Source: an uncultured Acetatifactor sp.
GTDB lineage: Bacteria > Bacillota > Clostridia > Lachnospirales > Lachnospiraceae
Direction: 5' to 3'
Assembly (NCBI GenBank): GCA_910586775.1
Contig: CAJUJN010000060.1
Coordinates: forward strand, 1-24,712
DNA length: 24,712 bases
Both the position numbers and the translations under genes were made by a program. The notes under the pieces were generated by a model. That model ran no database searches and had not been told where the DNA came from. It was given only the letters and a program-made list of their open reading frames with translations. Positions 1 through 7,917 of the stretch are shown here, piece after piece (the first letter of the stretch is position 1; every line of letters starts with the position of its first letter).

Positions 1-200
1 AGATGGCTTTACGTAAGTTAATTATGATTGATAATGCGCAGAGTTTGGAGGATTTAAGGGTACCGCCGGCTAATCATTTAGAAAAATTAGAAGGGAACAG
101 AAGTGGACAATATAGTATTAGAATCAATGATCAATACAGAATATGTTTTAGAGTGGATGGACATAACTTTTATGATGTTGAAATAGTGGATTACCATTGA
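1..200 (+). CDS. higB: HigB-like toxin of a type II toxin-antitoxin system (5'-partial)
   Basis: This is the C-terminal two thirds of a RelE/HigB-superfamily mRNA-cleaving toxin. The reading frame is open to the window's left edge, so the true start lies outside; the visible 65 residues compare with about 90 for the family. The family signature is clear: a proline-asparagine segment (PPANHLEKLEG), then GQYSIRINDQYRICFR and a C-terminal VEIVDYH, the typical HigB ending. HigB toxins are ribosome-dependent endoribonucleases held inactive by HigA. The downstream antitoxin gene begins 13 bp after the stop, so the two are surely cotranscribed in the toxin-first order characteristic of higBA. The family call is strong; activity is inferred. 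Confidence 0.85.
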   Translation, partial: MALRKLIMIDNAQSLEDLRVPPANHLEKLEGNRSGQYSIRINDQYRICFRVDGHNFYDVEIVDYH

Positions 201-213
201 ACAGGAGGTTATT

Positions 214-516
214 ATGAAGAATTATATTGAAACTCCCCGAGTGAGTGAAATTTTATTTGAAGAATTTATGGCACCATATGGTTTGTCGGCCTACAGACTG
301 GCACAGGAAATTCATGTTCCAGTATCAAGGATTCAGGATATCCTGCACAACAGACGGAAAATAACAGCAGATACATCAATAAGGCTTGCAAAATTTTTTG
401 GCGTATCTGACAGATATTTTCTTGATCTTCAGGATGATATTGATATTAGAAATACGAAAATGCAGATCATGGATGAACTTAATAATATTTCAACTTATCA
501 GTACGCCCAAATGTGA
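214..516 (+). CDS. higA: HigA-family antitoxin, XRE helix-turn-helix
   Basis: A 100-residue antitoxin of the HigA/VapI group. It has an XRE-type helix-turn-helix at about residues 22-75, including GLSAYRLAQEIHVPVSRIQDILHN and the conserved RKITADTSIRLAKFFGVSDRYFLDLQ, which is the usual HigA core. It should bind and neutralise the HigB toxin encoded just upstream and repress the shared promoter, which lies outside the window. A strong ribosome site (GGAGG, about 6 bases before the ATG) fixes the start. The gene ends 19 bp from the convergent histidine kinase gene. Base composition of the pair is AT-rich compared with the following two-component genes, as is common for mobile toxin-antitoxin loci. 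Confidence 0.9.
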   Translation: MKNYIETPRVSEILFEEFMAPYGLSAYRLAQEIHVPVSRIQDILHNRRKITADTSIRLAKFFGVSDRYFLDLQDDIDIRNTKMQIMDELNNISTYQYAQM

Positions 517-535
517 TAAATGGATATAATATTTC

Positions 536-1810
536 TCAAATCTCCAGCGGCATATACAGAAACACCTCAAAGCGCTCCCCTTCCACCCTGATCTCCATCG
601 CTCCGCGATTCCGCTCCACGACCTCCTTCATGCTCCTCAGGCCAAATCCGTGATTTTCCTTATCCGCTTTGGACGTTTGCAGAAGCAGGTTCTTCTGCGC
701 ACCCACTGTCGGATTGGTGACTTCCAGGCAGAACAACCCTTTCTGTGCCCGGCTTTTCACACTGACTTCTCTTTCCGCTTCCGGCAGCCGTCTGCATGCC
801 TCCCCCGCATTGTCCAGCGCATTGGAGAAAAGCGCGCAGATATCCGTCTTCTCAAAGGGAAGCTCTTTTGGAATATCAATCCTGGCCTCCAGCCGGATCC
901 CATAGCGGCTCATCTGCTCTTCCTTGACCGTGAGCACCGCATTGACGACCGGATCCGCACAGTACTGCAGGGAACGGCCAAATGCGCTGTCTTCCATCAG
1001 GCTTTTGATATAGTCTTCACGCTGCGCTTCCGGCAGCGTGACCGCCACCGCCAGATGATTGGCCAGATCATGTTTCAGCCGCCGTATGGCAAAATGCTGC
1101 TGTTCCATGGCCGCATAATAACTCTGGTTCACCTCTGCCAGCATATTCTGTTCTTCCAGCTGCTGCTGCCGCGCCAGCACGATGACCGCCTGGAACAGAC
1201 CGATGAAAGACAGCAGTGACAGCAGGAGCAGTCCAAGAATATTATACCCTTTAAAACCATCCGGCATCTCCATCCAAATCCTTTCCTCCTCCGTCGTCGT
1301 CAGCAGAACCACACTGAGGACAATCCCAAAAGGCGTAGCATTCAGCAGCAAAAGCAGTTTCCACAGACTGTCGGAAAGATGATACGCTCTGTCCGGCGCA
1401 TGTCTTCTGATCGGCAGATACAGACACAGGGCAGCAAACAGCGACAAAAACCCCGCGATGATCATGCATACTACCGGATGATCATGCCTGACGTAACCCG
1501 TTAAGACAAAATTATCCCGCAGCACATTAAAAGACAGAATGGTACTGGCATACATCAGCCCGATGGCCGCTTTCTTCCAGATACTTCCCTCACAGACAGC
1601 CCTGATCACAAGCAGAAAGAAAAGAACTGTCGGCAGAATATTTGCCCAGTCCCCCATATAAATAATCATCGCCAATAGCAGCCAGCAGCTTCCCCACAGG
1701 ACAGCCTGCTTCCACCGCTTCTTCGGTACGGCGATCAATTTCTTCATTCCCTGCAGCAGCAGATAAGCCGCCGCTCCATTTATTATGATAAAAAAACAAT
1801 TTATAATCAT
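536..1810 (-). CDS. Sensor histidine kinase, GHKL (AgrC/LytS-like group)
   Basis: A membrane sensor kinase of 424 residues. The N-terminal half has about six hydrophobic segments. The C-terminal half is a cytoplasmic kinase with an H-box of the type RRLKHDLANHL, an N-box around FSNALDNAGEACRRL and a glycine-rich HGFGLRSMKEVV segment, as in the GHKL kinases that pair with LytTR regulators. The frame extends upstream to 1915, but the ATG at 1810 is preceded by AAGGAA at good spacing and begins directly with the membrane region, so it was chosen. It lies 38 bp downstream of the response regulator gene on the same strand and probably shares its transcript. The signal is unknown; the neighbouring ABC exporter suggests a peptide or antimicrobial cue, which is inference. 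Confidence 0.88.
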   Translation of the reverse strand: MIINCFFIIINGAAAYLLLQGMKKLIAVPKKRWKQAVLWGSCWLLLAMIIYMGDWANILPTVLFFLLVIRAVCEGSIWKKAAIGLMYASTILSFNVLRDNFVLTGYVRHDHPVVCMIIAGFLSLFAALCLYLPIRRHAPDRAYHLSDSLWKLLLLLNATPFGIVLSVVLLTTTEEERIWMEMPDGFKGYNILGLLLLSLLSFIGLFQAVIVLARQQQLEEQNMLAEVNQSYYAAMEQQHFAIRRLKHDLANHLAVAVTLPEAQREDYIKSLMEDSAFGRSLQYCADPVVNAVLTVKEEQMSRYGIRLEARIDIPKELPFEKTDICALFSNALDNAGEACRRLPEAEREVSVKSRAQKGLFCLEVTNPTVGAQKNLLLQTSKADKENHGFGLRSMKEVVERNRGAMEIRVEGERFEVFLYMPLEI

Positions 1811-1848
1811 TTCCCGTTCCTTCTGTTCATTCCTCTCTATGTGCTGTC

Positions 1849-2559
1849 CTAACAGCCACCCAGCATGGATCTGGCAATCTTCTTCATGGCCTCTTCCCTG
1901 TGGTTTCTGCTGCATGGCAGCTGCCGGCCGCCCACCATGACCGCCTCGCTGCCCAGATGATCCACCCGGGCCGGATTCACCAGATAGCGTTGATGGATCC
2001 GCACAAACCGGCCGCCCAGCCGCGCTTCGATCTCGTCCAGTTTCGCATAGAAATAATATTCCCCCTGCTCCGTGACCAGCGTGACTATACGTTTATCGGA
2101 ACAGAAACAGAGGATATCCTGCAGCAAAAACCGCCACGTTCCGTCCGCATTTTTGAAGGAAAAAGCCTTATCTTCCTCCTGCTCCAATCGCGTCCGCACC
2201 CGGCAAAGCACTTCCATCAGCTTCTGCGCCGTGACCGGTTTGAGCATGTAATCCAGCGCACCCACACTGTAGCCCTCAAATACAAACTCGCTGTAGCCCG
2301 TCAGAAAAACGATCATGATCTGCTCATCAAATGTCCTGATCTGCTTTGCCGTCTCCATGCCGTTTAAACCCTTCATCTCAATATCCAGAAAAAGTAAATC
2401 CACCTCTCCCGGATGCTTTCCAAGCCACGATACGGCATTACTTCCGGCGGAAAACTCATATACGATCTCTTCCGACTTCTCCATAAGTGCCTTTTCCAGC
2501 TGAAAGCGCAGCGCGTCTCTCGCATCCGCCTCATCGTCACATATCGCGATCCGTAACAT
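1849..2559 (-). CDS. Response regulator, REC plus LytTR DNA-binding domain
   Basis: A 236-residue response regulator. The receiver domain (about residues 2-120) has the acidic pair D8/D9, the predicted phospho-acceptor D59 in LLFLDIEMKGLNG, and the conserved lysine in DYMLKPV. The C-terminal domain (about 140-232) is LytTR type, with RFVRIHQRYLVN followed by the DHL and SRNHREE stretches. The start at 2559 is fixed by a strong ribosome site (GGAGGAG); an upstream in-frame ATG would add 12 unconserved residues. It is the first gene of the regulator-kinase pair. LytTR proteins bind pairs of 9-bp direct repeats spaced about two helical turns apart, and a matching repeat lies at 2748-2781. Likely target: its own operon and/or the divergent ABC transporter. 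Confidence 0.92.
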   Translation of the reverse strand: MLRIAICDDEADARDALRFQLEKALMEKSEEIVYEFSAGSNAVSWLGKHPGEVDLLFLDIEMKGLNGMETAKQIRTFDEQIMIVFLTGYSEFVFEGYSVGALDYMLKPVTAQKLMEVLCRVRTRLEQEEDKAFSFKNADGTWRFLLQDILCFCSDKRIVTLVTEQGEYYFYAKLDEIEARLGGRFVRIHQRYLVNPARVDHLGSEAVMVGGRQLPCSRNHREEAMKKIARSMLGGC

Positions 2560-2683
2560 GCAATTCTCCTCCCTCTTCCATGAAGATCCGGTCAATCATA
2601 TCGTTCTGTAACAATCCGGGATTTGCCACGTCCAGGCAAGTCCCTGTTCCCGTCACGTCATATAGCATCACCCGGGGAACCAT
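2537..2683 (-). CDS. Possible small ORF (48 residues) upstream of and overlapping the response regulator start
   Basis: A short open frame starts with ATG at 2683 and overlaps the first 23 bases of the response regulator gene in another frame. The peptide is mixed-charge and not a signal peptide or an obvious autoinducer precursor; it contains VMLYDVTGTGTCLDV and ends in HVTDRDM. The only ribosome site before it is a weak GGGAA lying very close to the ATG. It could be a translationally coupled leader peptide or chance. No family is recognised. Confidence 0.2.
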   Translation of the reverse strand: MVPRVMLYDVTGTGTCLDVANPGLLQNDMIDRIFMEEGGELHVTDRDM

Positions 2684-2747
2684 TTCCCGTGTCTACATCT
2701 TACCATAACCCAATCCCCAAAGTACACGTCCACTCTTTTCCTCTGCT

Positions 2748-2781
2748 CCAAACTTTACAGAGAATACCGCCAAACTTTACA
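2748..2781. promoter_or_regulatory. Candidate LytTR-type binding site: 12-bp direct repeat, 22-bp period
   Basis: The 12-mer CCAAACTTTACA occurs exactly twice, at 2748-2759 and 2770-2781. Read on the minus strand each copy contains AAAGTTTGG, which fits the degenerate 9-bp consensus published for LytTR regulators (W-M-M-GTT-N-R-K), and the 22-bp period places both copies on the same DNA face. It lies between the LytTR regulator gene and the divergent ABC transporter genes. On the minus strand it sits about 20 bp upstream of a poor -35 region paired with TATGGT (2702-2707), as expected for an activator-dependent promoter. Confidence 0.7.
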
Positions 2782-2826
2782 AAACCTGCTTCCGCTCTCC
2801 AAAAATGACAATCAGGCCCGCCGTTT

Positions 2827-2856
2827 TTGACACCCTGCAGACCGGACCGGTATGCC
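2827..2856 (+). promoter_or_regulatory. Candidate promoter for the ABC transporter operon
   Basis: A perfect TTGACA at 2827-2832 is followed after 18 bp by TATGCC (2851-2856), which matches TATAAT at only three positions. The start codon of the ATPase gene is 44 bp further on. A good -35 with a poor -10 suggests a weak or regulated promoter. No start site can be proven from sequence alone. Confidence 0.35.
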
Positions 2857-2900
2857 GCGTGCTATTCTTTTAGCAGAGTAAAAGAAAGCGAGGTATCTAT

Positions 2901-3638
2901 ATGTTATATGTCAAAAATCTCTACAAATCCTATCAGACCGGAAAAAACAAATATCAAGTGTTAAACGGTGTTGATTTCTGTGTAGAAAAGGGAGAATTTG
3001 TGGCCGTGATGGGGCCTTCTGGTTCTGGAAAAACTACTCTTCTCAACTGTATTTCCTGCTATATCCCCTTCGATAAGGGAGAGATCACCATTGGCGGCAC
3101 TAATCTGGCAGGCCTTGACGATGCCGGACTGGCGCACTTTCGGAATACGCAGCTCGGTTTTGTCTTTCAGGATTTCATGCTCTTAGACGGGCTGACCATC
3201 CGTGAAAATATTCTGGTGCCGCGGATCGTACAGGGCGAAGTGTCCGGGGAGGCGGAGGAGCTTGCCGACAGGCTGACGGCTCTTTTCGGCATCCAGCATA
3301 TCGCAGCCAAATACCCGGCCGAGATCTCCGGCGGCGAGAAACAGCGGGCGGCCGTGGCGCGCAGCCTGATCAACAATCCCCTGATCATCCTTGCGGACGA
3401 ACCTACCGGCAATCTGGATTCCAAGTCCAGCCGCGCCGTGATCGAGAGCTTCGGGGAGGTAAAGAAACGCATGGACGCTACGATCTTTATGGTAACCCAC
3501 GACAGCTTTGCGGCTTCCTTCTGCGACCGCGTGATTCTTTTAAAAGACGGTTCCATCTACCGCCAGCTGGAGCGGCAGGGTGAGCGCGGACAGTTTCAGG
3601 ACCAGCTGCTTATTGCGATCAAAGAGATGACTGAATAA
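2901..3638 (+). CDS. ABC transporter ATP-binding protein (BceA/MacB-like)
   Basis: ATPase subunit of 245 residues, the usual size for the lipoprotein-release/antimicrobial-peptide ABC subfamily that partners FtsX-like permeases. Visible motifs are Walker A GPSGSGKT (about residues 38-45), the Q-loop in FVFQDFMLLDGLTIREN, the signature SGGEKQR, Walker B LIILADEPTGNLDS and the H-loop in MVTHD. It should energise the permease encoded 15 bp downstream. The start is supported by GAGG about 8 bases upstream. In BceAB-type systems such transporters remove or sense cell-envelope peptides and work with a two-component system; here the adjacent system is LytTR/GHKL rather than the classic BceRS (OmpR/IM-HK) type, so the analogy is only partial. 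Confidence 0.9.
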   Translation: MLYVKNLYKSYQTGKNKYQVLNGVDFCVEKGEFVAVMGPSGSGKTTLLNCISCYIPFDKGEITIGGTNLAGLDDAGLAHFRNTQLGFVFQDFMLLDGLTIRENILVPRIVQGEVSGEAEELADRLTALFGIQHIAAKYPAEISGGEKQRAAVARSLINNPLIILADEPTGNLDSKSSRAVIESFGEVKKRMDATIFMVTHDSFAASFCDRVILLKDGSIYRQLERQGERGQFQDQLLIAIKEMTE

Positions 3639-3653
3639 TTCGGAGGTATTGAT

Positions 3654-5789
3654 ATGTCACAGACTTTAACCATGAAGAAAATGGAGCAGAGGCTGCAGCG
3701 GGCGGACCGGAAGCACGCGCATCTGTATCTGTTCTGTAATTTTACCGCATTGATGATCATTTCCGCCTACTCGGGCATGATGCTGTCGCCGACGGTACAG
3801 ACCACTTTTCCGCCGGGCGGGGACAGCCGCAAGCAGATGAACGCTATCTTTATACTGACATTGATCGGCTGCGTTGTGTTTACCATCTATGCCGCCGGCC
3901 TCTTTTTCCGGCATAAATCAAGACAGCTGGGCATCCTGATGGCGCTGGGCGCTTCCAGGAAGAGACTGATGCCGGGCTTATTTCGGGAAGTCCTGTTCTT
4001 AAGCGGCTTCTCCTGTACGGCGGGCATTCTGGCCGGATTTCCTTTTATCTGGATCATCTGGTCACTCTTCCGGCTGCTCCTCATTGACAGCTCGGATATG
4101 AGACTTTCCTTTGATCCCGTATGCCTGCTGATCTCCTTTGCATTTCTGCTGGCGGTGGCCGCTTTTTCCTGTATCCTCGCCTGGCACTATCTGCGCAGAA
4201 CCAATATCATGGAGGTCATCCGAGAGGAGCACATCAACGAACCCGTAAAGGAGCTCGGAAAATGGTGCGCGCCGGCGGGTTGTATCCTTCTTGCCGCCGG
4301 GGTTCTTCTTGGATACTGCACGCCCATTTTCTATCTTTACAAGGTTCAAGCTCTGCCGCCTGTATGGATGAACCTCCTCTATGCGCCGGCATTTGCAGGG
4401 CTTTATATGATCATGCTCCATGCCGTGGTCCACGGGTTTGGACGCCGTAAGCATGCCCCCTACAAGAATATTATTGCCCGAAGCATGATGAAATTTCAGG
4501 GAAAACAGACCGTAAACAATATGATTGTCGTTACGCTGCTGATTGCCAGCGCCTGTTTCGGCATCTTCTATGTCCCCATCCTGTCCATCGGCACGATCAT
4601 GGAATATCATGCCCAGCCCTACGATTATTTCTATCACTACCGGGCCGACCAGACCCTGCCGGACAGGGCGGCCATAGAAACGCTCGCCGAGGAATACGGC
4701 CTGTCCTTAAAAGACTGGGGCGAATTCGACTATATCACGCTGGCATTCGGAGCCTTCTCCAGCATAATGGAGGAAGACGGCAAACACTGGCATGATGAAT
4801 ACATCCCCATATGCATAGAAAAAAGAGTCATCTCCGAAGACACGTGGAACACGCTCACCGGCGAGAATATAGATGTCCTCCCCGGCACTTACCTGTGTAT
4901 CACCAATCAGGAGGAAACAGCCCTCTCCATAATCAGCAGCGCGAAACACATCACCAATATGGTCACACGCACACAGATCTCCACCCAATATGCGGGCCTT
5001 CTCCATTACGACCTGATGACGGACATGCGCGGCTATTGTGTATTGGACAATACGGATTACGCACTGCTCTCGGAAGGCCTGACCGAAGACTGGAAAGGCA
5101 GGATCGTATCCTTTAATGTGGACGGCAAAGACAGCTATCCCTTCGCCGACGCCCTTTTTCACCGCATGGTTTCGTGCTTTGATGAAAATTGCTTTACTGC
5201 CGTGTACCACGATCGGATCACCACCATCAGGGCCGAAGAACAGGGTATCGCAGACTGGCAGGCGTCCGATCCCATGATGCGTATTGACCCGGCAGAAGCA
5301 GATTCCCTCACCTTTCGCCAGAACTGGGAATATATCCCCCGGTTCCGTATTTTAAGCATGAACGATTTCCTGCTGTCCACGTCCGTATTTTTGATGATGT
5401 TCCTGTTTATTTTCATCGTATGCATCCTGACGGTTCTGATCATCTGTTATACCCGCTGTCAGACCATCGCCTTAAACAACCGCTACATCTTCGACGATCT
5501 AAAGAAACTGGGTGCATCTCCCAACTTCCTGGACAGGGAAGTGAGAAGCCAGTGCGGCAGTGTCTTCAGGGTGCCGGCTGTGGTGGCGCTGATCGCTGTC
5601 TACCTGTTTTTTATCCTGCTGCTGTATGGTAATGACGGGCAGCTCGTGTACAGCGAGATCGTATCGCTGGGGGCGTGCCTGGGAATCGAGGCGGCGCTTA
5701 GCATACTGATCTACGGAGTTTACCGGGTTACTGTTGCCGGGATCAGACAGAAGCTGGGCATATTCCTCCAGGTGACAGAAATAGAATAA
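3654..5789 (+). CDS. FtsX-like ABC transporter permease with large extracellular domain
   Basis: A 711-residue permease of the FtsX/MacB_PCD superfamily. Hydrophobic segments are visible near residues 27-46, 63-84, 113-142, 155-178, 205-222, 240-260 and 289-313, then a hydrophilic region of about 250 residues (roughly 318-568), then three further segments near 573-599, 642-660 and 670-691. This layout (about ten segments, one big external domain before the last three) is that of BceB-type permeases. The FtsX helix motifs are seen as ALGASRKRL near residue 98 and KKLGASPNF near residue 618. A strong GGAGG ribosome site precedes the ATG, and the gap to the ATPase gene is 15 bp, so the two form one operon. 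The substrate cannot be read from sequence; peptide-antibiotic resistance is a reasonable guess. Confidence 0.88.
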   Translation: MSQTLTMKKMEQRLQRADRKHAHLYLFCNFTALMIISAYSGMMLSPTVQTTFPPGGDSRKQMNAIFILTLIGCVVFTIYAAGLFFRHKSRQLGILMALGASRKRLMPGLFREVLFLSGFSCTAGILAGFPFIWIIWSLFRLLLIDSSDMRLSFDPVCLLISFAFLLAVAAFSCILAWHYLRRTNIMEVIREEHINEPVKELGKWCAPAGCILLAAGVLLGYCTPIFYLYKVQALPPVWMNLLYAPAFAGLYMIMLHAVVHGFGRRKHAPYKNIIARSMMKFQGKQTVNNMIVVTLLIASACFGIFYVPILSIGTIMEYHAQPYDYFYHYRADQTLPDRAAIETLAEEYGLSLKDWGEFDYITLAFGAFSSIMEEDGKHWHDEYIPICIEKRVISEDTWNTLTGENIDVLPGTYLCITNQEETALSIISSAKHITNMVTRTQISTQYAGLLHYDLMTDMRGYCVLDNTDYALLSEGLTEDWKGRIVSFNVDGKDSYPFADALFHRMVSCFDENCFTAVYHDRITTIRAEEQGIADWQASDPMMRIDPAEADSLTFRQNWEYIPRFRILSMNDFLLSTSVFLMMFLFIFIVCILTVLIICYTRCQTIALNNRYIFDDLKKLGASPNFLDREVRSQCGSVFRVPAVVALIAVYLFFILLLYGNDGQLVYSEIVSLGACLGIEAALSILIYGVYRVTVAGIRQKLGIFLQVTEIE

Positions 5790-5874
5790 AAGTTGATCGA
5801 AAAACAGACATGAGCCGTTTTCTGGTCTGCTTCACGACCTTGTATAATCTGAAACCATTTCTTACAAGATCAGA

Positions 5875-5917
5875 AAAGAGCTGTCCTTTTGCATAAGCAG
5901 CAAATTGACAGCTCTTT
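5875..5917. terminator. Bidirectional terminator-like hairpin between convergent genes
   Basis: Perfect 11-bp arms AAAGAGCTGTC (5875-5885) and GACAGCTCTTT (5907-5917) enclose a second 5-bp stem (TTTGC 5888-5892 with GCAAA 5900-5904) capped by a 7-nt loop. The arms end in A and T tracts, giving a U-rich 3' flank in both directions, stronger on the minus strand (CTCTTTTC). It lies between the ends of the permease gene (+) and the TOPRIM gene (-). Confidence 0.7.
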
Positions 5918-5943
5918 CACGTAACTCACCTTGTTTCCCTACC

Positions 5944-6531
5944 TCAGTATATTCCCAGCACCTTGTATAAAGATTCTAACTGCGTATGAACGCCCTGCAC
6001 TATTCTATCAATATCAAGTCGTTCAACCATACCATTACTTTTCATTCCCTTATAATACATCTTGTTTGCCTGTTTAAAAAGTTTTTTCAATTTATCATAT
6101 CCATTGCCTCCGGATACTTTCGTTTTCTTTGACAAACGAAGAAATGATATTATTCCGTCCACATCAAGTAAAAACCAGTCTTCAATAGAACGTTCTGCTC
6201 TTATGTGGATAACGTTTCGGACTCCATTCTCCTTAAAAGCAGCTTCTACTTCACTCCAATTTATCGGAGGTTTGGGAGAGAGTTCAAAAACATCTGTGTC
6301 TCTACATAAAGCGACATTAAACTCACATTCCTCTCCATACTTAGGCTTTATTTCCTTTATAAACTTACGTAGAGCAATATTTTTAAATCCTCCGACACCT
6401 TTGACGTTTTTACATTCAATGTTAATATCAAATCTTCCATCTGCCCTCTTCTGCCTGGCATTTGATATTACACGTTTATAAAACTCAACTTCTGTATCTC
6501 CCTCAACAAATAATACAAGGCATTTACTCAT
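5944..6531 (-). CDS. TOPRIM-like protein (DUF4276/RloB/AbiLii-like), partner of OLD-like ATPase
   Basis: A 195-residue protein with the hallmarks of a TOPRIM-type nuclease fold. It starts KCLVLFVEGDTEVEFYKR, placing a catalytic-type glutamate at E10, continues to a DxD pair (D78/D80 in ALCRDTDVFE), and has a later RSIEDWFLLD segment recalling the E-x-W-L-L-x-D motif of DUF4276/RloB-type proteins. The frame extends upstream to 6573, but the ATG at 6531 overlaps the ATPase stop by 8 bases (ATGAGTAA), a typical translational coupling, so it was chosen. In split systems such as AbiL and PARIS (AriA/AriB), the ATPase senses phage and releases or activates the TOPRIM effector. Which named system this belongs to cannot be decided by eye. 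Confidence 0.75.
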   Translation of the reverse strand: MSKCLVLFVEGDTEVEFYKRVISNARQKRADGRFDINIECKNVKGVGGFKNIALRKFIKEIKPKYGEECEFNVALCRDTDVFELSPKPPINWSEVEAAFKENGVRNVIHIRAERSIEDWFLLDVDGIISFLRLSKKTKVSGGNGYDKLKKLFKQANKMYYKGMKSNGMVERLDIDRIVQGVHTQLESLYKVLGIY

Positions 6532-7810
6532 GCATATCACACTCCAGATAGTCTTCCCAATCACATTCCTCATCCGCCAGCATTGAAAACAGGTAATCTC
6601 CTATACTCATCTTAAAATCCGCAGCATCCTGTTGTAATAAACGCTGACCCGATTTTTTGAATTTATAAAACTCGGCGATCCCTGGCTGCCTGTTTATGCC
6701 CACATGTATCCATGAAGGTTCAAAATAACTCACAACGTAAGGCGAGTGACTGGTTACGATTATCTTACAATCATCCAACAACTGACTGATTATTTGCACA
6801 TAAGCCCGAAACAAACTTGGATGCACCGAATTCTCCGGTTCTTCGATTGCAATCAGAGAAACATTTCCTTCATTGGCCAAAATGATCCTCGCCAGAATCA
6901 TAAACACTCTTTTTGCACCATCTGACATCATCGCAAAATCAATGGGATATATTAAATTCTTATCTTTCACAAATAAGACGTATATGGCATTTGCTATTAC
7001 AAACGGAGAATCGGCAGGTAATCTATCATTGTCTCCACCATTAAATTTGTATTGCTTAACAATAATGTCTTCAACATCAGGAAATAAATCTTTATATACT
7101 TCCTTCAACAGGGCAAATTTATCCGGATTTTTCTCCTGTAATTGATATATTACACGTGGAAGGCTTTCTGCATCGACAGCCATGTCTTCTAAGCCTTTGC
7201 GAATAAATGGATCTGGCTGATAAAAACTTTTTGCATCCAGATTATTCTCCATATAAAATCTCATACTATTCATTTTTTTAATAATTACAGCATAAAACAG
7301 TTCATCATATGCTCGGAGCTTATTTACAACAAGTTCCGCTGCCTCAACATTTATTTTGGATGAGCATCTGCCCGTTTCAGAACTTTTATATAATGCTGTC
7401 TGCCCCTCTCTATTGATCAGCTGAGTATATTTCTGCCCCCTGTCTTCCGGCCTGATCTTCAAATATTCGGACACAATATATGGTTCGATACTCTCATCAC
7501 ACTTCCAGGCAAATTCATATCCATAAAGTACACGATATTCAATATCATCCAGTTCAGTCAAAATCTCCATTTGAAATTTGTAATTTCTGTTAACCATATA
7601 GCTGTTAATTGGTATTAAATTCGAATTAGCCATCATATCAGCTTTATCTTCCATTGTAGCTTTCATATATGTCAAACCAAAATCAATAGCAGCAAGTACA
7701 TTCGATTTGCCAAAATTGTTTAACGCCACTAAAGCTGTAATGTTATCGAAACCAATTTTAACATTTGACAGATTCTTGAATCCATCGATCAAAACCGCCT
7801 GAATTTTCAT
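6524..7810 (-). CDS. OLD-like AAA ATPase (AAA_15/AAA_21 type), probable phage-defence sensor
   Basis: A 428-residue SMC/ABC-like ATPase of the OLD family group. The N-terminus KIQAVLIDGFKNLSNVKIGF and the Walker A region LNNFGKSNVL (usually NNSGKSN) are typical; the Walker B region is LIAIEEPENSVHPSLF, and the H-loop is VTSHSPYV near residue 348. The middle (about residues 60-250) is a poorly conserved insert. The start at 7810 was preferred over an upstream ATG at 7843 because it begins the conserved fold and has AAAGG about 9 bases upstream. It overlaps the TOPRIM gene and they form an operon. GajA-type proteins carry both domains on one chain; here they are split. The module is clearly AT-rich relative to the flanking transporter and sulfatase genes, consistent with horizontal acquisition. 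Confidence 0.82.
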   Translation of the reverse strand: MKIQAVLIDGFKNLSNVKIGFDNITALVALNNFGKSNVLAAIDFGLTYMKATMEDKADMMANSNLIPINSYMVNRNYKFQMEILTELDDIEYRVLYGYEFAWKCDESIEPYIVSEYLKIRPEDRGQKYTQLINREGQTALYKSSETGRCSSKINVEAAELVVNKLRAYDELFYAVIIKKMNSMRFYMENNLDAKSFYQPDPFIRKGLEDMAVDAESLPRVIYQLQEKNPDKFALLKEVYKDLFPDVEDIIVKQYKFNGGDNDRLPADSPFVIANAIYVLFVKDKNLIYPIDFAMMSDGAKRVFMILARIILANEGNVSLIAIEEPENSVHPSLFRAYVQIISQLLDDCKIIVTSHSPYVVSYFEPSWIHVGINRQPGIAEFYKFKKSGQRLLQQDAADFKMSIGDYLFSMLADEECDWEDYLECDMHE

Positions 7811-7843
7811 ACCGCAGCACCTTTCCTTTTGTAGTGTATTCAT

Positions 7844-7872
7844 ACCATATCATCTTTTCTTTTAAAACGCAA
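7844..7872 (-). promoter_or_regulatory. Candidate promoter for the ATPase/TOPRIM operon
   Basis: On the minus strand TTGCGT (7867-7872) and TATGGT (7844-7849) are separated by exactly 17 bp, 34 bp upstream of the ATPase start codon. Both hexamers are partial matches (three and four positions), so this is a modest prediction in an AT-rich stretch. Confidence 0.3.
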
Positions 7873-7917
7873 TATTTCTTTTCGTATTATTTTAATTATA
7901 TCCACTTTTCCTTGTAA

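Noticed and set aside
4062..5210. Minus-strand frames opposite the ABC permease
   Set aside because: They have no motif or ribosome site and lie within a clear permease gene with membrane segments and FtsX motifs.
5843..5848. Perfect TATAAT between the permease and TOPRIM genes
   Set aside because: No -35 at suitable distance and no gene downstream on the plus strand; AT-rich chance match.
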